20,559 nucleotides of DNA from UBA10002 sp964373775 (GCA_964373775.1 CAYJWA010000009.1:1-20559); one strand, 5' to 3'; counted from the stretch's first letter, positions 8,101 through 15,305 are shown. Notes: generated from the letters alone by a model not told the origin. Made by a program: numbers and translations.

Positions 8101-8813
8101 CGCTCAACTACTAATCCGTTAACCGTCACATCTCCATCAGCCGAAGCCGTAAAGGTTACCTTGGTGAATGGAATGCGCGCCGCAGAGAGCGGAGCGAGTT
8201 GCGCTGCGGGCTGCTGCGCCGCTGCCGTAACCGTAAGTCCAGAGCCAGCAGGAACAACGACTGCAGGTGTAGTCGGGGTGGTCGGAGTTGTTGGCGCGGC
8301 CGGTGCGGCCGGAGCCGCTGCTATTGCGCCGCCGAGCGAATTTAACTTCGCGCGCGTGGATGCTCCGACAAATCCTGTACCAGCAGAAAGACCGACCGGA
8401 GCAAGAATCTCCGATGCGTATTTTTCCTGGAATCTCATCACTGCTGCTTTTGTCGCCGGACCGAAGTTTATCGTCTCATTGCCCGGGGATCCTGCCCCTG
8501 AAACAGAGACCGTTACTCCTGCTGCATTGAGGGCCTTCTGAAGTTGCTTCACATCTTCACCCGTATCTCCTTGTTTGAGATTGCGCGTGAAGGTGTAGCC
8601 CGTACTCGCCGTTGCCGCGCTTCCGCCCTGCAAACCCGCAAGCTGGGATTGCAGTGTTGCAATCATCGCGAGCAAGCTGTTGATCTGAGCGGTAAGCTCT
8701 TCAACGGTTGCCGCCTTCACCGGTGTCGCGCCAAAAAGGGCGAAGAGGGAGAGCGCGAGCACTCCGGAAAGCAGTACAGCAACAAATTTCTTTGTTTTGT
8801 TTTTACTTTTCAT
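5127..8813 (-). CDS. Large S-layer-like surface protein with N-terminal peptidoglycan-binding-like module
   Basis: From the ATG at 8813 the product has 1228 residues. MKSKNKTKKFVAVLLSG starts a clear signal peptide ending near TPVKA. A short heptad-like stretch (VEELTAQINSLLAMIATLQS) follows, then a PG_binding_1-like module at about residues 75-155 (LKQGDTGEDVKQLQKALN, SGAGSPGNETINFGPATKA, VMRFQEKY). A Pro/Thr/Ala linker leads into roughly 1000 residues of Thr/Ser/Gly/Val/Asp-rich beta segments that look like repeated Ig-type sandwiches. Six cysteines are visible, in sparse pairs. The in-frame ATG at 8873 would only add non-signal residues. Size, secretion signal and composition suggest the main surface coat protein, an inference. 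It ends at the hairpin at 5052-5077; upstream is a long, structured, gene-free stretch. Confidence 0.85.
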   Translation of the reverse strand: MKSKNKTKKFVAVLLSGVLALSLFALFGATPVKAATVEELTAQINSLLAMIATLQSQLAGLQGGSAATASTGYTFTRNLKQGDTGEDVKQLQKALNAAGVTVSVSGAGSPGNETINFGPATKAAVMRFQEKYASEILAPVGLSAGTGFVGASTRAKLNSLGGAIAAAPAAPAAPTTPTTPTTPAVVVPAGSGLTVTAAAQQPAAQLAPLSAARIPFTKVTFTASADGDVTVNGLVVERTGQSVDAAIDGVILLNENGLQLGIAKTLNSSHQATLTEPFTVKAGQSRTMTIAANRPTSGTSAHAGMVAGLSLVQVNTSATVNGSFPISGTAQTINEGLTIGSVTMNRGALDPSTTATKEVGVTGYTFSSIRVTAGSAENIRLRSIKWNESGSVSASDLANVKTYVDGTAYDTVQSGDYYTASFGTGIVIEKGFSKEISIKGDIIGGSARTTAFDIAKRTDLDVGGELYGYGIVPPQTNSCSGTTGTACFTSAEDPWWDGAVVTVSAGTMNVSTSNAAPAQNIAVNTANQPLGAFTVDVKGEPITVARIGFNVSLTGQGSGDDVDDITNVTLVDENGSVVAGPVDGSATDDHAQVAGASMGAFVFTDTVTFPIGVKTYKLLGKVDTSMDNNTTIAASTTPSSDFATVKGTVTNTTITPAPTSALTFSTMTVKAGALTISRISEPPAQTIIAGGKGIEFARYSLNASASGEDVRVTTLPLYYDRAGGGGRNDLTNCQIFDAISGTALTTGSNVKNPVSTDTASSTSFTFDGNGLIVPKGTSKTLSVKCDLKTGTSGATFWWGIDNEQGGSSNSYTGVSGIASGATIAETINEAAGQVMTAAAGGSYTVAPDRSSLYDYRAVRAGTADVPLAAFKFEADLTEELSLRQIALQLGNVASNSPLDLVNQRLTIWNGATKVGETDVNNDSSPNYATSTLSTPVKLGKGPSGAVTLVVKGSLRVHDSNTNTTSTATDGGYGAFLAITYDGDNNDGVNGNYAVGIDSGTNRTGGTTSDQTTNGVRIFANVPTIRIADLGVSNALETSNPLYKFTVTNPDASRDLLLYKMSFAISTSGDTSLRVTDFILAGGGVDANTAVNATDVETGGSDLDAVEILFGANEARRVPKGESKEYTLRATVVGGLSTTVESINIRLLKDTAYPSLQFLMGKVSSINVSTASSTNNIIWSPVSTTSVTTAATAEENLDWTNGYGIPIYDIGATSVSAPGAILRIQTSKN

Positions 8814-8970
8814 AAGCGTAATTAATGTAATGAACGAATGCGTGAGCGGCTTTCGACAAAAGCCGTATGACACTCGCTTTTACTCGTCGCAAGAATGTAT
8901 CACGGAAACCCCTGCGCCAATCCGCCTCGGCGGATTTGGTGCAGTGGTCATTGACACATTCTGCGATTTA

Positions 8971-9094
8971 CCCAGAGCACCTTGCCTTCAACGCCCTGCA
9001 CTCCCTGCCCGTGCGTGTCTGCACGCAGGCGGGTGCGCGAGGGTAGGGTCGGGCCTTACCACAAGGTTTAACGCCCTGTGGTCAAGGTGCTGGG
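8971..9094. repeat. Diverged third copy of the inverted-repeat element
   Basis: It shares CTCCCTGCCCGTGCGTGTC, GCACGCAGGCGGG and the stem-loop CCACAAGG-TTTAACG-CCCTGTGG with copy 1. In copy 1 the stem reads CCGCAGGG/CCCTGCGG, and one base pair has changed from G-C to A-T on both sides, consistent with conservation of structure. An outer stem AGCACCTTG (8976-8984) pairs with CAAGGTGCT (9083-9091). Confidence 0.75.
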
Positions 9095-9283
9095 TTTACT
9101 ATTCTGGAAGTTCTTTTTGTTACTGCTGCTTCGGTCCCTTGACCAAGCAACAGTATCTAAAAAAGCAAACCAGATTAGTGACAAGAAAGAGATCCGTTAG
9201 GCAGTTATATCGGGTGAATCCGCCGATACTATTCGTATCGTATCGGCAAGACGGAACAAAAACAGTGAGTCCGAAGTTACTAT

Positions 9284-9312
9284 AGTTTAGATGGCGAGGC
9301 ATCCGTTGTCAA
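9284..9312 (-). promoter_or_regulatory. Candidate promoter for the large surface-protein gene
   Basis: Minus strand: -35 TTGACA (9312-9307), 17-nt spacer, -10 TAAACT (9289-9284). This would give a leader of roughly 460 nt containing several hairpins before the ATG at 8813. The -10 is only moderate and the distance is long, so a closer, weaker promoter (TACATT about 10 nt before the ATG) is an alternative. Confidence 0.4.
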
Positions 9313-9763
9313 TAATGCATTGAACAAAATCCTTGCCATCAGCGAAATACAGAAAATTATCTTCACTAGTTTTTCACTAGTATCTATCGTATGCGCTTGT
9401 CAATGAACGCGCGCTCTGTTTTGCTGAAATACCCTCTCTCGCAATGCCTCAAAGCACTAGAGAACGACAGCGGTCATCCAATGCGTAAGGATGCGACACT
9501 ATCAGGGTCATTATACGCGCAAGAGTTGCTGTCTGCAAAATATCGTCTGTGGATAACTCCGATACAGGAAAAATTGGGCTCTTTAACCCATTTTTCGCTC
9601 TATAAAGCCGGATGTATCCAGCAAGAGATAGTATTGCATAAGTCCACTTTTGAGTCAATAACAAAGAGATACGCGTTTGTGCGATGTTTTATTCGTATCT
9701 ATTCGCAGATTGGTATTCGTATTGGTATCTTTCATTGGTATGCTCACCTCATAAAAGACAGGG

Positions 9764-10657
9764 TTAAATAAGAGAATAACGGCTCCATCTCCGCTCGCCT
9801 TCTTTCTTCAGAAGACCCTCGCGCACCATCTTGAGCAACTCCCTTTGCACTGTTTTTTCACTACAATCAGCAATAACGAACGAGAAATCCTTTATCATAG
9901 CGGAATTTCTTGTCCTCAATACCTCAAGAATAGTCCGCTTCCTGGCTTCGCTTTTGACCCTAACTATGTGGTGTCCTTGAGCAATTTCTTTCTCGCCATA
10001 AAGGACAGTGTCCTTTACTTCCTGATGTCTTTTATCACCTATGTCCTTTTGATTATTCGCCAATCGCCCTTCCTTACTAAAAGAAGACGGAGAGACCTCC
10101 CCGGAATGTCGGAGATGCAAACTTGAAGTGTCTTTCTGAACCGTTTTCGGACTAGATGGTCTGCTAGTAGAAGACCGCGCTCCAGGCATATCCGCCGAAA
10201 CCCGGAAGAAACTGTCATGAAACGGGACAGTCTCTATCATTGCTCTTCCTGTTCTCCCTTGGCCCTCAATAAAAGACGCGAGCGTATCCAACTCCTTGCG
10301 AAAAAGCGAGAGATTCATTACTGAAACAAGATTGGCAATATGGGCAATCTCAAGAAGAGACGCAATCCGAATAATGGTTCCGAATACCGAACCCATATTT
10401 TCCTTTGAGAAGATAGCGCTTTTTTCTCTAAAGGACAAAATATCTTTGCTGAAAGAAGTCCCGGAGGAACGCAACTCCCATTTAATCGGTTCTGTGTCGG
10501 GAAAAAGTTCTGTCAAGATATAAAGTGCAGCAACAAACCGTTCTGCTTTTTTGAAGATAAAGAAAAGGTGTGGATTATCCTTAAGAAAATCAGCGGTGCT
10601 TGATGTATCAAAACACTGTATTGCTCGCTCTATTTGACTATAGTGTTTTGGATTCAT
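9764..10657 (-). CDS. Winged-helix (HTH) protein with a disordered linker, putative regulator
   Basis: 297 residues. The N-terminal half (about 1-150) is predicted mostly helical (YSQIERAIQCF, FIFKKAERFVAALYILTELF, IIRIASLLEIAHIANLVSVM). A Ser/Pro/Lys-rich, probably flexible linker follows (150-230). The C-terminal 65 residues look like a winged helix of DeoR type: RKRTILEVLRTRNSAMIKDF, CSEKTVQRELLKMVREGLL and KKEGERRWSRYSLI. DNA binding is therefore likely; the ligand and targets are unknown. AAAGGA 9-12 nt before the ATG can serve as ribosome binding site. The 9-mer TAAAGGACA occurs twice in the leader and three more times inside the gene, which suggests possible autoregulation. The gene stands alone, divergent from ftsK. 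Confidence 0.8.
   Translation of the reverse strand: MNPKHYSQIERAIQCFDTSSTADFLKDNPHLFFIFKKAERFVAALYILTELFPDTEPIKWELRSSGTSFSKDILSFREKSAIFSKENMGSVFGTIIRIASLLEIAHIANLVSVMNLSLFRKELDTLASFIEGQGRTGRAMIETVPFHDSFFRVSADMPGARSSTSRPSSPKTVQKDTSSLHLRHSGEVSPSSFSKEGRLANNQKDIGDKRHQEVKDTVLYGEKEIAQGHHIVRVKSEARKRTILEVLRTRNSAMIKDFSFVIADCSEKTVQRELLKMVREGLLKKEGERRWSRYSLI
9999..10017. promoter_or_regulatory. TAAAGGACA inverted repeat inside the regulator gene
   Basis: A perfect 19-bp inverted repeat: TAAAGGACA, one base, TGTCCTTTA. The same 9-mer appears at 10429-10437 and, in the leader, at 10664-10672 and 10715-10723. A binding-site role is inferred; part of the leader-proximal copy doubles as a ribosome binding site. 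Confidence 0.4.
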
Positions 10658-10663
10658 ACATAA

Positions 10664-10723
10664 TGTCCTTTATGAAAATGTCTTTTTGTTGATAGGGTGA
10701 GAACTTTGTGTACATGTCCTTTA
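10664..10723 (-). promoter_or_regulatory. Two TAAAGGACAT boxes in the leader of the regulator gene
   Basis: The minus strand has TAAAGGACAT beginning at 10723 and again at 10672, 51 bp apart (about five helical turns). A related AAAGACAT lies between them. The downstream box overlaps the ribosome binding site, a position suited to repression. Confidence 0.45.
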
Positions 10724-10774
10724 CGCGCTTTGAAAATTGTTATGGGACATAAAATGAATGGCATTGAAGTATTC

Positions 10775-10801
10775 ATTATATAAGACAAGGTAAAATTGCA
10801 A
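10775..10801 (-). promoter_or_regulatory. Promoter of the winged-helix gene
   Basis: Minus strand: a perfect -10 TATAAT (10780-10775) with TTGCAA 15 nt upstream (10801-10796). The spacer is short but the -10 is consensus. The start would be near 10768, about 110 nt before the ATG. Confidence 0.55.
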
Positions 10802-10879
10802 GGTGTCTCTGATACTGTGCAACCGTTTCTTGTTGCTGACAAGATTAGGACTTGCGCATTTGGGGTTTCATTCCCCCCT

Positions 10880-11100
10880 TCTTCTTACTCGCCTCGCTGA
10901 AGCTTCGGCGAAGCGGGAAGAAAGGCAGCCCGCGCACCTGCCTGTGCAATGCGCGCAGACAGGCGCCGCGCAGGCGGGAAGGCGGGAAAGGCGGGGGATT
11001 TCGCCTTTATACCAAAGCCAAAAATCCCTCCCCCTCGCGAGTACCCGCCCGACTGGAACAACCCCGTTGTTCGGGCAGGCTCCCTTTACCAGGGGAGAAT
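10880..11100. repeat. Cluster of GC-rich palindromic elements upstream of ftsK
   Basis: This 220-bp stretch holds several short palindromes: GCTGAAGCTTCGGCGAAGCG near 10890-10915, CACCTGCCTGTGC/GCGCAGACAGGCG near 10935-10965, CCCGCCCGA/TCGGGCAGG around a GAACAAC-CCC-GTTGTTC core (11046-11082), and CTCCC/GGGGAG just before 11100. They resemble the elements at 4068-4190, 15363-15395 and 17841-17860. Open frames through this block have low-complexity translations and I do not call a gene. Confidence 0.65.
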
Positions 11101-11161
11101 TTCGGTCAAACGGGTAAGCCCTACTACTTTACTCTTTCAATTCCAATCTTTAATCGGAAGA

Positions 11162-11170
11162 TGCTATACT
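11162..11170 (+). promoter_or_regulatory. Extended -10 promoter of ftsK
   Basis: TGCTATACT at 11162-11170 is an extended -10 box (TG-n-TATACT) with no good -35. The expected start is near 11177, about 20 nt before the ATG at 11198. The same nonamer precedes the zinc-ribbon gene at 15414-15422. Confidence 0.6.
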
Positions 11171-11197
11171 AATCCCGTTATTCTCTAAAGCGTGATA

Positions 11198-14100
11198 ATG
11201 GCCAAAAGAGGCAGTGAAACGCGCGACAGATTTTTGCGAAAAGAAACAGCACAGGGAATCCTTGCTGTGCTCTTTGGAGCATTCGGAGTAATTCTCGCGC
11301 TCGCGGCTTTCGGAAAGGCGGGCATCGCGGGAGAAAAAATGTACGAAACGTTTACGCGTATTGTCGGCATCGGTTTCTTCTTGCTTCCTCTTCTCTCCAT
11401 CGCCGCAAGTATCGGATTCCTCCGAGCGCGCGGCGGTTCTTTCCCCAAAGCAAAAGCAGCGAGCGCCTCCGTCCTTCTTTTATGCGGTCTCGGAATTATT
11501 GACCTCGTCTTCCCCACGCAAGGAGGCAGTATCGGAACTGCCATTGGCGCCGCGCTCTCTTCCCTCTTCGGCATATATGCGGCCCTCGTCATTCTCGCCG
11601 CCATCTTTATCATTGCCCTGCTTATCCTCTCTAACGCATCGCTTCCGCTTGCGCCCGCGCTCGCGCTCCTTTCCCGAATGCGCCGAAAGAAAACGGAGCC
11701 GAAAATCATCGGCGGCGTCTTTGAAGAGGTTGGTGCGGAAAACGGCGCTCGCGAGACCGACGATGAAGAAACCGAAGAAAAAATAGAGGAGAAAGAAAGA
11801 ACGGACAAAAAAGAAAAAAGCAGGCGCCCGGAAAAATCCTCGGAAGAAGAGACCGACCTCGTCATTGCAAAACAGAAAAGCGACTTCCCATATCAAGGGA
11901 GCCCCTATACGCCTCCGCCGCTCTCCTTGCTTGAGGGAGACCGCGGCAAGCCGGGGGTCGGCGACATCAAGGCAAACGCAAACATCATCAAGCGCACGCT
12001 CCAAAATTTCGGCATTGAAGTGGAGATGGACGAGGTCTCCATCGGTCCTTCAGTCACCCGCTATGCGCTCAAGCCGGCTGAAGGCGTCAAGCTCTCGCGC
12101 ATCGTCGCGCTCCAAAACGACCTCGCGCTCGCGCTCGCCGCGCACCCTATCCGGATTGAAGCGCCGATACCGGGAAAGTCGCTCGTTGGCATTGAAATTC
12201 CGAACAAAATAAAAGCCACGGTCGGGCTCGCCACCATGCTCGGAAGTATTGAGTTTCGCACCTCCGAGAAACCGCTTCTCCTCTCGCTCGGCAAAGACCT
12301 CGGCGGAAAACCCCACTTCGCGAATCTCTCAAAAATGCCGCACCTTTTGATCGCAGGCGCCACGGGTTCGGGAAAAACATGCGGAAAAGATACTTATGTG
12401 TTCAGCGAAAAAGGTATCGTAACTTTCGATGAAGTATGTCCTTTACCTTTGAATTCTGAGGTTAGTTACAGAATTAATATCGCCACTCGAGACGGAATAG
12501 AGAAAACAAGTAAAAATTATAACAATGGAATCTGCGATTTTCTTAAAATTACAACGGCTGACGGACTAGAGATAGAGGTCACCCATGAACATCCCTTATG
12601 GACAATACAGGGTGGTAAGATGGGGTGGCAGAACGGCGGAAGTATCAAGACCGGACAATATGTAGCCATTTCACGTGGCGCAAAGATATTCGGGGTTAAC
12701 GAGAAAATACACTTTGCTCCGAAACCAAACAAAACCAATAAGGCGCGGAGCATCTCAATTCCGGACGAAATGTCGGAAGCATTGGGACTTTTTATCGGAC
12801 TCTTGACCGCGGACGGCGGCCTTACAATCCATAACCGAATAGTTTACACGCAAGCCAATGAAGAGGTTCTCGGAATATATACCAAACTGTTAAAAGATTT
12901 ATTTGGCATTGATGCTCCACGAACCGCTAAATCCGGAGCAAGCAATAAAGCAAAGGATGTTATTGTTCACAGTAAGAATTTGAAAGACTTTCTTGCTCAC
13001 CTTGGAGTGTATGCTGTCGGCGCACGGGATAAAGAAATCCCGAGGTCAATCCGCCAATCTGCGCCGGAAACCATTACAGCCTTTATAAAAGGACTGATGC
13101 GCAACGACGGCCATATTTCCTCAAGAGGAATTGAAGTAACCTTGGCCAGTGAGAAGCTCCTTAAGCAGCTGCAAATTATCTTTCTCAACTTCGGTATCGT
13201 CAGCAGTATCCACAAGAAAACAGTCAAGGGATACGAGCATAATACATATTGGCGGCTTGCAATCTACGGCTCGGACATCGTATCTTATGCGAAAGAAATA
13301 GGATTTCTTACGGAAGAAGAAAAAAATAAGGCGGAAAAAATACTCCGACTTAACCGGAATACAAATAAGGATGTCATACCGACCGTCTCGCAGGTTCTAA
13401 GAAAATTGTATCTGGCATATCGTACAATGTATGCTCGGCTGACCAATACAGGCTGGCAGTATCAGAAAGATGTCGCAATTCCCAAATACGCTTTTAATAG
13501 CCTCCGAAGTTACCACAGCGGCGAAAGAAACCCTTCGTATGAAGCACTCGACAAAATTCTTACATTCTACGGCTCGCTTTTTGAATCAGATTCGTATCAG
13601 AAAATAGCAGAAATAAAAAAAGATAACTTCTATTGGGCAAAAGTTACTACCATAGAAAAGACTAGGGGGGTTGGGTATGATTTCGAGGTCCCCGGATCAA
13701 ATTCTTTCGTAGGCAACGGGTTTGTGAATCATAACAGTGTCACCATACACACGCTCATCACATCGCTCCTGTTTCGTAACTCTCCAGATGCCCTCAAACT
13801 CATTCTCATTGACCCAAAGCGGGTGGAACTAACTCTCTACAACAAAATCCCCCACCTCCTCACCCCGGTTATTACGGATGCAAAGAAGACGATTCTCGCC
13901 CTCAAATGGGCGGCAAAAGAAATGGACCGGCGCTATGATATTTTGGAATCCGAATCAGTGCGTGACATCCATTCGTACCACAAAAATGTTCTGGAGCCGG
14001 AACTGAAAAAAGCGGAGAGGCGCGGAAAAGAGGACGGTGAGAACAGAGACATGCCGGAGCGGCTCCCCTATATTGTCATTATTATTGACGAACTGGCGGA

Positions 14101-14773
14101 CATTATGACCCTCTTCCCGCGAGAACTGGAAACAGCGATTGTGCGCTTGGCGCAGATGAGCCGCGCGACCGGCATCCACCTCATTCTCTCCACCCAACGC
14201 CCGTCCGTGAACATTATCACCGGACTCATCAAAGCCAACATCTCCGCGCGCATTGCGCTCCAAGTGTCTTCGCAGATTGATTCCCGCACCATCTTGGACA
14301 CCGGCGGCGCGGAAAAACTCCTCGGCGCCGGCGACCTGCTTTTCCTTTCCGGCGAGATGTCAAAACCCATGCGCTTGCAATCCGCGTATGTCTCTGAAGG
14401 AGAAGTGAAAAAGCTCACCGCGCATCTCGCAAAAGCGTACCGCGACGAACCGCCGAGCGAACTAACGATAAGCGAAGAGGGAGGAAACGGCCCGCTTTTT
14501 GAAGACGCTCTCCGAGACAGTGAGATTGACGACGACCTCTATGAAACGGCGCGGGAAGCGGTGTGCGAGGCGGGCAAAGCATCAACTTCGTATCTCCAGC
14601 GGAAATTGCGCATCGGATACTCGCGCGCGGCGCGGCTGATGGACATGCTGGAAGAGCGCGGCGTTATCGGAGCGGCGGACGGCAGTAAACCGCGCAGCGT
14701 CGCTGGAGCATCTCGAAACGATGCGTCCCCGCCGGAGGAAGATGAGGGAACGCCAGGACCAGGACAACTCTAA
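11198..14773 (+). CDS. ftsK: DNA translocase FtsK/SpoIIIE, precursor containing an intein
   Basis: The precursor has 1191 residues from ATG 11198 (a GTG at 11192 is in frame). Four hydrophobic segments (about 20-42, 54-74, 86-104, 116-146) form the membrane domain, then a highly charged linker. The motor follows: the alpha domain (GVGDIKANANIIKRTLQNFG, PSVTRYALKPAEGVKLSRI, PIPGKSLVGIEIPN), then Walker A GATGSGKT at about 387-394. An intein occupies 395-846, and the motor resumes with SVTIHTLITSLLF, LILIDPKRVELTLY, Walker B YIVIIIDELAD (Asp near 964) and the conserved HLILSTQRPSVNIITGLIKA. The C-terminus (about 1110-1170) is a gamma winged helix that would read KOPS-like sites (YLQRKLRIGYSRAARLMDML). 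The spliced protein would have 739 residues, normal for FtsK, which pumps DNA through the division septum. Confidence 0.95.
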   Translation: MAKRGSETRDRFLRKETAQGILAVLFGAFGVILALAAFGKAGIAGEKMYETFTRIVGIGFFLLPLLSIAASIGFLRARGGSFPKAKAASASVLLLCGLGIIDLVFPTQGGSIGTAIGAALSSLFGIYAALVILAAIFIIALLILSNASLPLAPALALLSRMRRKKTEPKIIGGVFEEVGAENGARETDDEETEEKIEEKERTDKKEKSRRPEKSSEEETDLVIAKQKSDFPYQGSPYTPPPLSLLEGDRGKPGVGDIKANANIIKRTLQNFGIEVEMDEVSIGPSVTRYALKPAEGVKLSRIVALQNDLALALAAHPIRIEAPIPGKSLVGIEIPNKIKATVGLATMLGSIEFRTSEKPLLLSLGKDLGGKPHFANLSKMPHLLIAGATGSGKTCGKDTYVFSEKGIVTFDEVCPLPLNSEVSYRINIATRDGIEKTSKNYNNGICDFLKITTADGLEIEVTHEHPLWTIQGGKMGWQNGGSIKTGQYVAISRGAKIFGVNEKIHFAPKPNKTNKARSISIPDEMSEALGLFIGLLTADGGLTIHNRIVYTQANEEVLGIYTKLLKDLFGIDAPRTAKSGASNKAKDVIVHSKNLKDFLAHLGVYAVGARDKEIPRSIRQSAPETITAFIKGLMRNDGHISSRGIEVTLASEKLLKQLQIIFLNFGIVSSIHKKTVKGYEHNTYWRLAIYGSDIVSYAKEIGFLTEEEKNKAEKILRLNRNTNKDVIPTVSQVLRKLYLAYRTMYARLTNTGWQYQKDVAIPKYAFNSLRSYHSGERNPSYEALDKILTFYGSLFESDSYQKIAEIKKDNFYWAKVTTIEKTRGVGYDFEVPGSNSFVGNGFVNHNSVTIHTLITSLLFRNSPDALKLILIDPKRVELTLYNKIPHLLTPVITDAKKTILALKWAAKEMDRRYDILESESVRDIHSYHKNVLEPELKKAERRGKEDGENRDMPERLPYIVIIIDELADIMTLFPRELETAIVRLAQMSRATGIHLILSTQRPSVNIITGLIKANISARIALQVSSQIDSRTILDTGGAEKLLGAGDLLFLSGEMSKPMRLQSAYVSEGEVKKLTAHLAKAYRDEPPSELTISEEGGNGPLFEDALRDSEIDDDLYETAREAVCEAGKASTSYLQRKLRIGYSRAARLMDMLEERGVIGAADGSKPRSVAGASRNDASPPEEDEGTPGPGQL
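12380..13735 (+). other. Intein with LAGLIDADG homing endonuclease, inserted in the FtsK P-loop
   Basis: In-frame insert of 452 codons between GATGSGKT and SVTIHT. It starts with Cys (CGKDTYVFSEKG, block A), has the block B motif EVTHEHPLW with the TxxH histidine, and ends with YDFEVPGSNSFVGNG (block F) and FVNHN (block G). The next residue is Ser, the +1 nucleophile, so all splicing residues are present. Between them lie two dodecapeptides, LGLFIGLLTADGG and FIKGLMRNDGH, each keeping the catalytic Asp, so the endonuclease looks intact. A helical segment (TVSQVLRKLYLAYRTMYARL to YEALDKILTFYG) between the second dodecapeptide and block F may be an extra DNA-recognition domain. The insert is visibly more AT-rich than the flanking exteins, which fits acquisition by transfer. 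Confidence 0.96.
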
Positions 14774-14918
14774 AACTAAATTCCAATATACAAGCCCCAA
14801 ATTACAAACAATACCGAAAACATGAAATCCTTAAACGAAACAAGTATTCTTTGTTCATGAATTTGAGAATTAGGATTTGTGATTTGTTTGTGATTTGGGA
14901 TTTGTGATTTTTACGGCT
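14774..14918. repeat. Intergenic simple repeat (GATTTGTGATTTG type)
   Basis: The 145-nt gap after ftsK is AT-rich. At 14865-14912 it is made of imperfect copies of GGATTTGTGATTTG. No hairpin terminator or clear -10 box is visible. Confidence 0.6.
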
Positions 14919-15305
14919 ATGGAACGCACTCCCAAACTCATCATCAGCATAACTGTTGCCGTGGCATTAGTCATCGGTCTCGGAATCTACGGCTATCTCC
15001 AATTCCGCGAGTATCTGCGCGGCCCGCTCATACTGCTTATGGAACCGGAAAACGGAGCATTATTCGCCTCACCGCTCATTACAGTCGCGGGCAGAGCGGA
15101 AAATGCCGCGTTCCTCACCTTAAACGGAAAACAGATCTTCACGGACGAGCAAGGCGACTTCCGCGAGAAATTGCTCCTGCAAGAAGGATATAATATACTG
15201 GCGATTGACGCGAAAGATCGGTTTGGGCGCACGGCGCGGAGGACTTTGGAATTAGTGTATAAGCCCGAACACGACACTAATGACACGAATCTAACGAACG
15301 AATGA
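14919..15305 (+). CDS. Membrane-anchored Ig-like (glucodextranase domain B type) protein
   Basis: 128 residues from the ATG at 14919; an in-frame ATG at 14895 lies in the upstream repeat and is less likely. A single membrane anchor (LIISITVAVALVIGLGIYGY) is followed by one beta-sandwich: PLILLMEPENGALFASPLIT, VAGRAENAAFLTLNGKQIF, DFREKLLLQEGYNILAIDA and DRFGRTARRTLELVY. The order, with a loop before LNGK and the final GYN-I-AxDxxGR pattern, resembles the glucodextranase domain B/bacterial Ig-like fold. The function is unknown, presumably on the outer face of the membrane. The last eleven residues (HDTNDTNLTNE) come from an intergenic-type repeat that has run into the gene, so the native stop may once have been earlier. 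It follows ftsK by 145 nt. Confidence 0.8.
   Translation: MERTPKLIISITVAVALVIGLGIYGYLQFREYLRGPLILLMEPENGALFASPLITVAGRAENAAFLTLNGKQIFTDEQGDFREKLLLQEGYNILAIDAKDRFGRTARRTLELVYKPEHDTNDTNLTNE

Larger units (their letters stand above)
8814..9763. other. Gene-poor region with hairpins and degenerate repeats
   Basis: No convincing gene. From left: a hairpin CGGCTTT.../AAAGCCG near 8847-8866; a palindrome around CCAATCCGCC/GGCGGATTTGG (8917-8939); the GC-rich element at 8971-9094; a long imperfect stem at 9121-9155 (TACTG-TGCTT-GGTC pairing with GACC-AAGCA-CAGTA); a stem CCGATAC/GTATCGG at 9223-9246; a direct repeat TTCACTAG near 9360-9377; a perfect DnaA-box-like TGTGGATAA at 9548-9556; and ATTCGTAT/TTGGTATC repeats at 9691-9740. 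The part 8814-9276 may be the 5' leader of the large surface gene. Confidence 0.6.

Noticed and set aside
7747..8541. Long plus-strand frame of 264 codons
   Set aside because: It lies antisense to the well-supported large surface protein, and its Ala/Val/Pro-rich composition mirrors that gene's codons.
9121..9155. Possible SRP (4.5S) RNA core on the minus strand (GGTCA...GAAGCAGCAGTAAC)
   Set aside because: It resembles the SRP signature in part, but the GGAA tetraloop and about 10 nt of the conserved hairpin are missing; an ordinary imperfect stem is a better reading.
8797..9285. Plus-strand frame of 162 codons
   Set aside because: It runs through palindromes and hairpins, has a low-complexity cysteine- and arginine-rich translation, and no start signal.
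9391..9771. Plus-strand open frame of 126 codons with a TAGTAT box just before it
   Set aside because: No recognisable domain, the last 30 residues are translated from an ATTCGTAT-type repeat, and the composition is unlike the neighbouring genes. A gene cannot be excluded but is not supported.
10803..11172. Overlapping plus-strand frames upstream of ftsK
   Set aside because: Their translations come from GC-rich palindromes, and different frames look equally plausible, which is typical of repeats.
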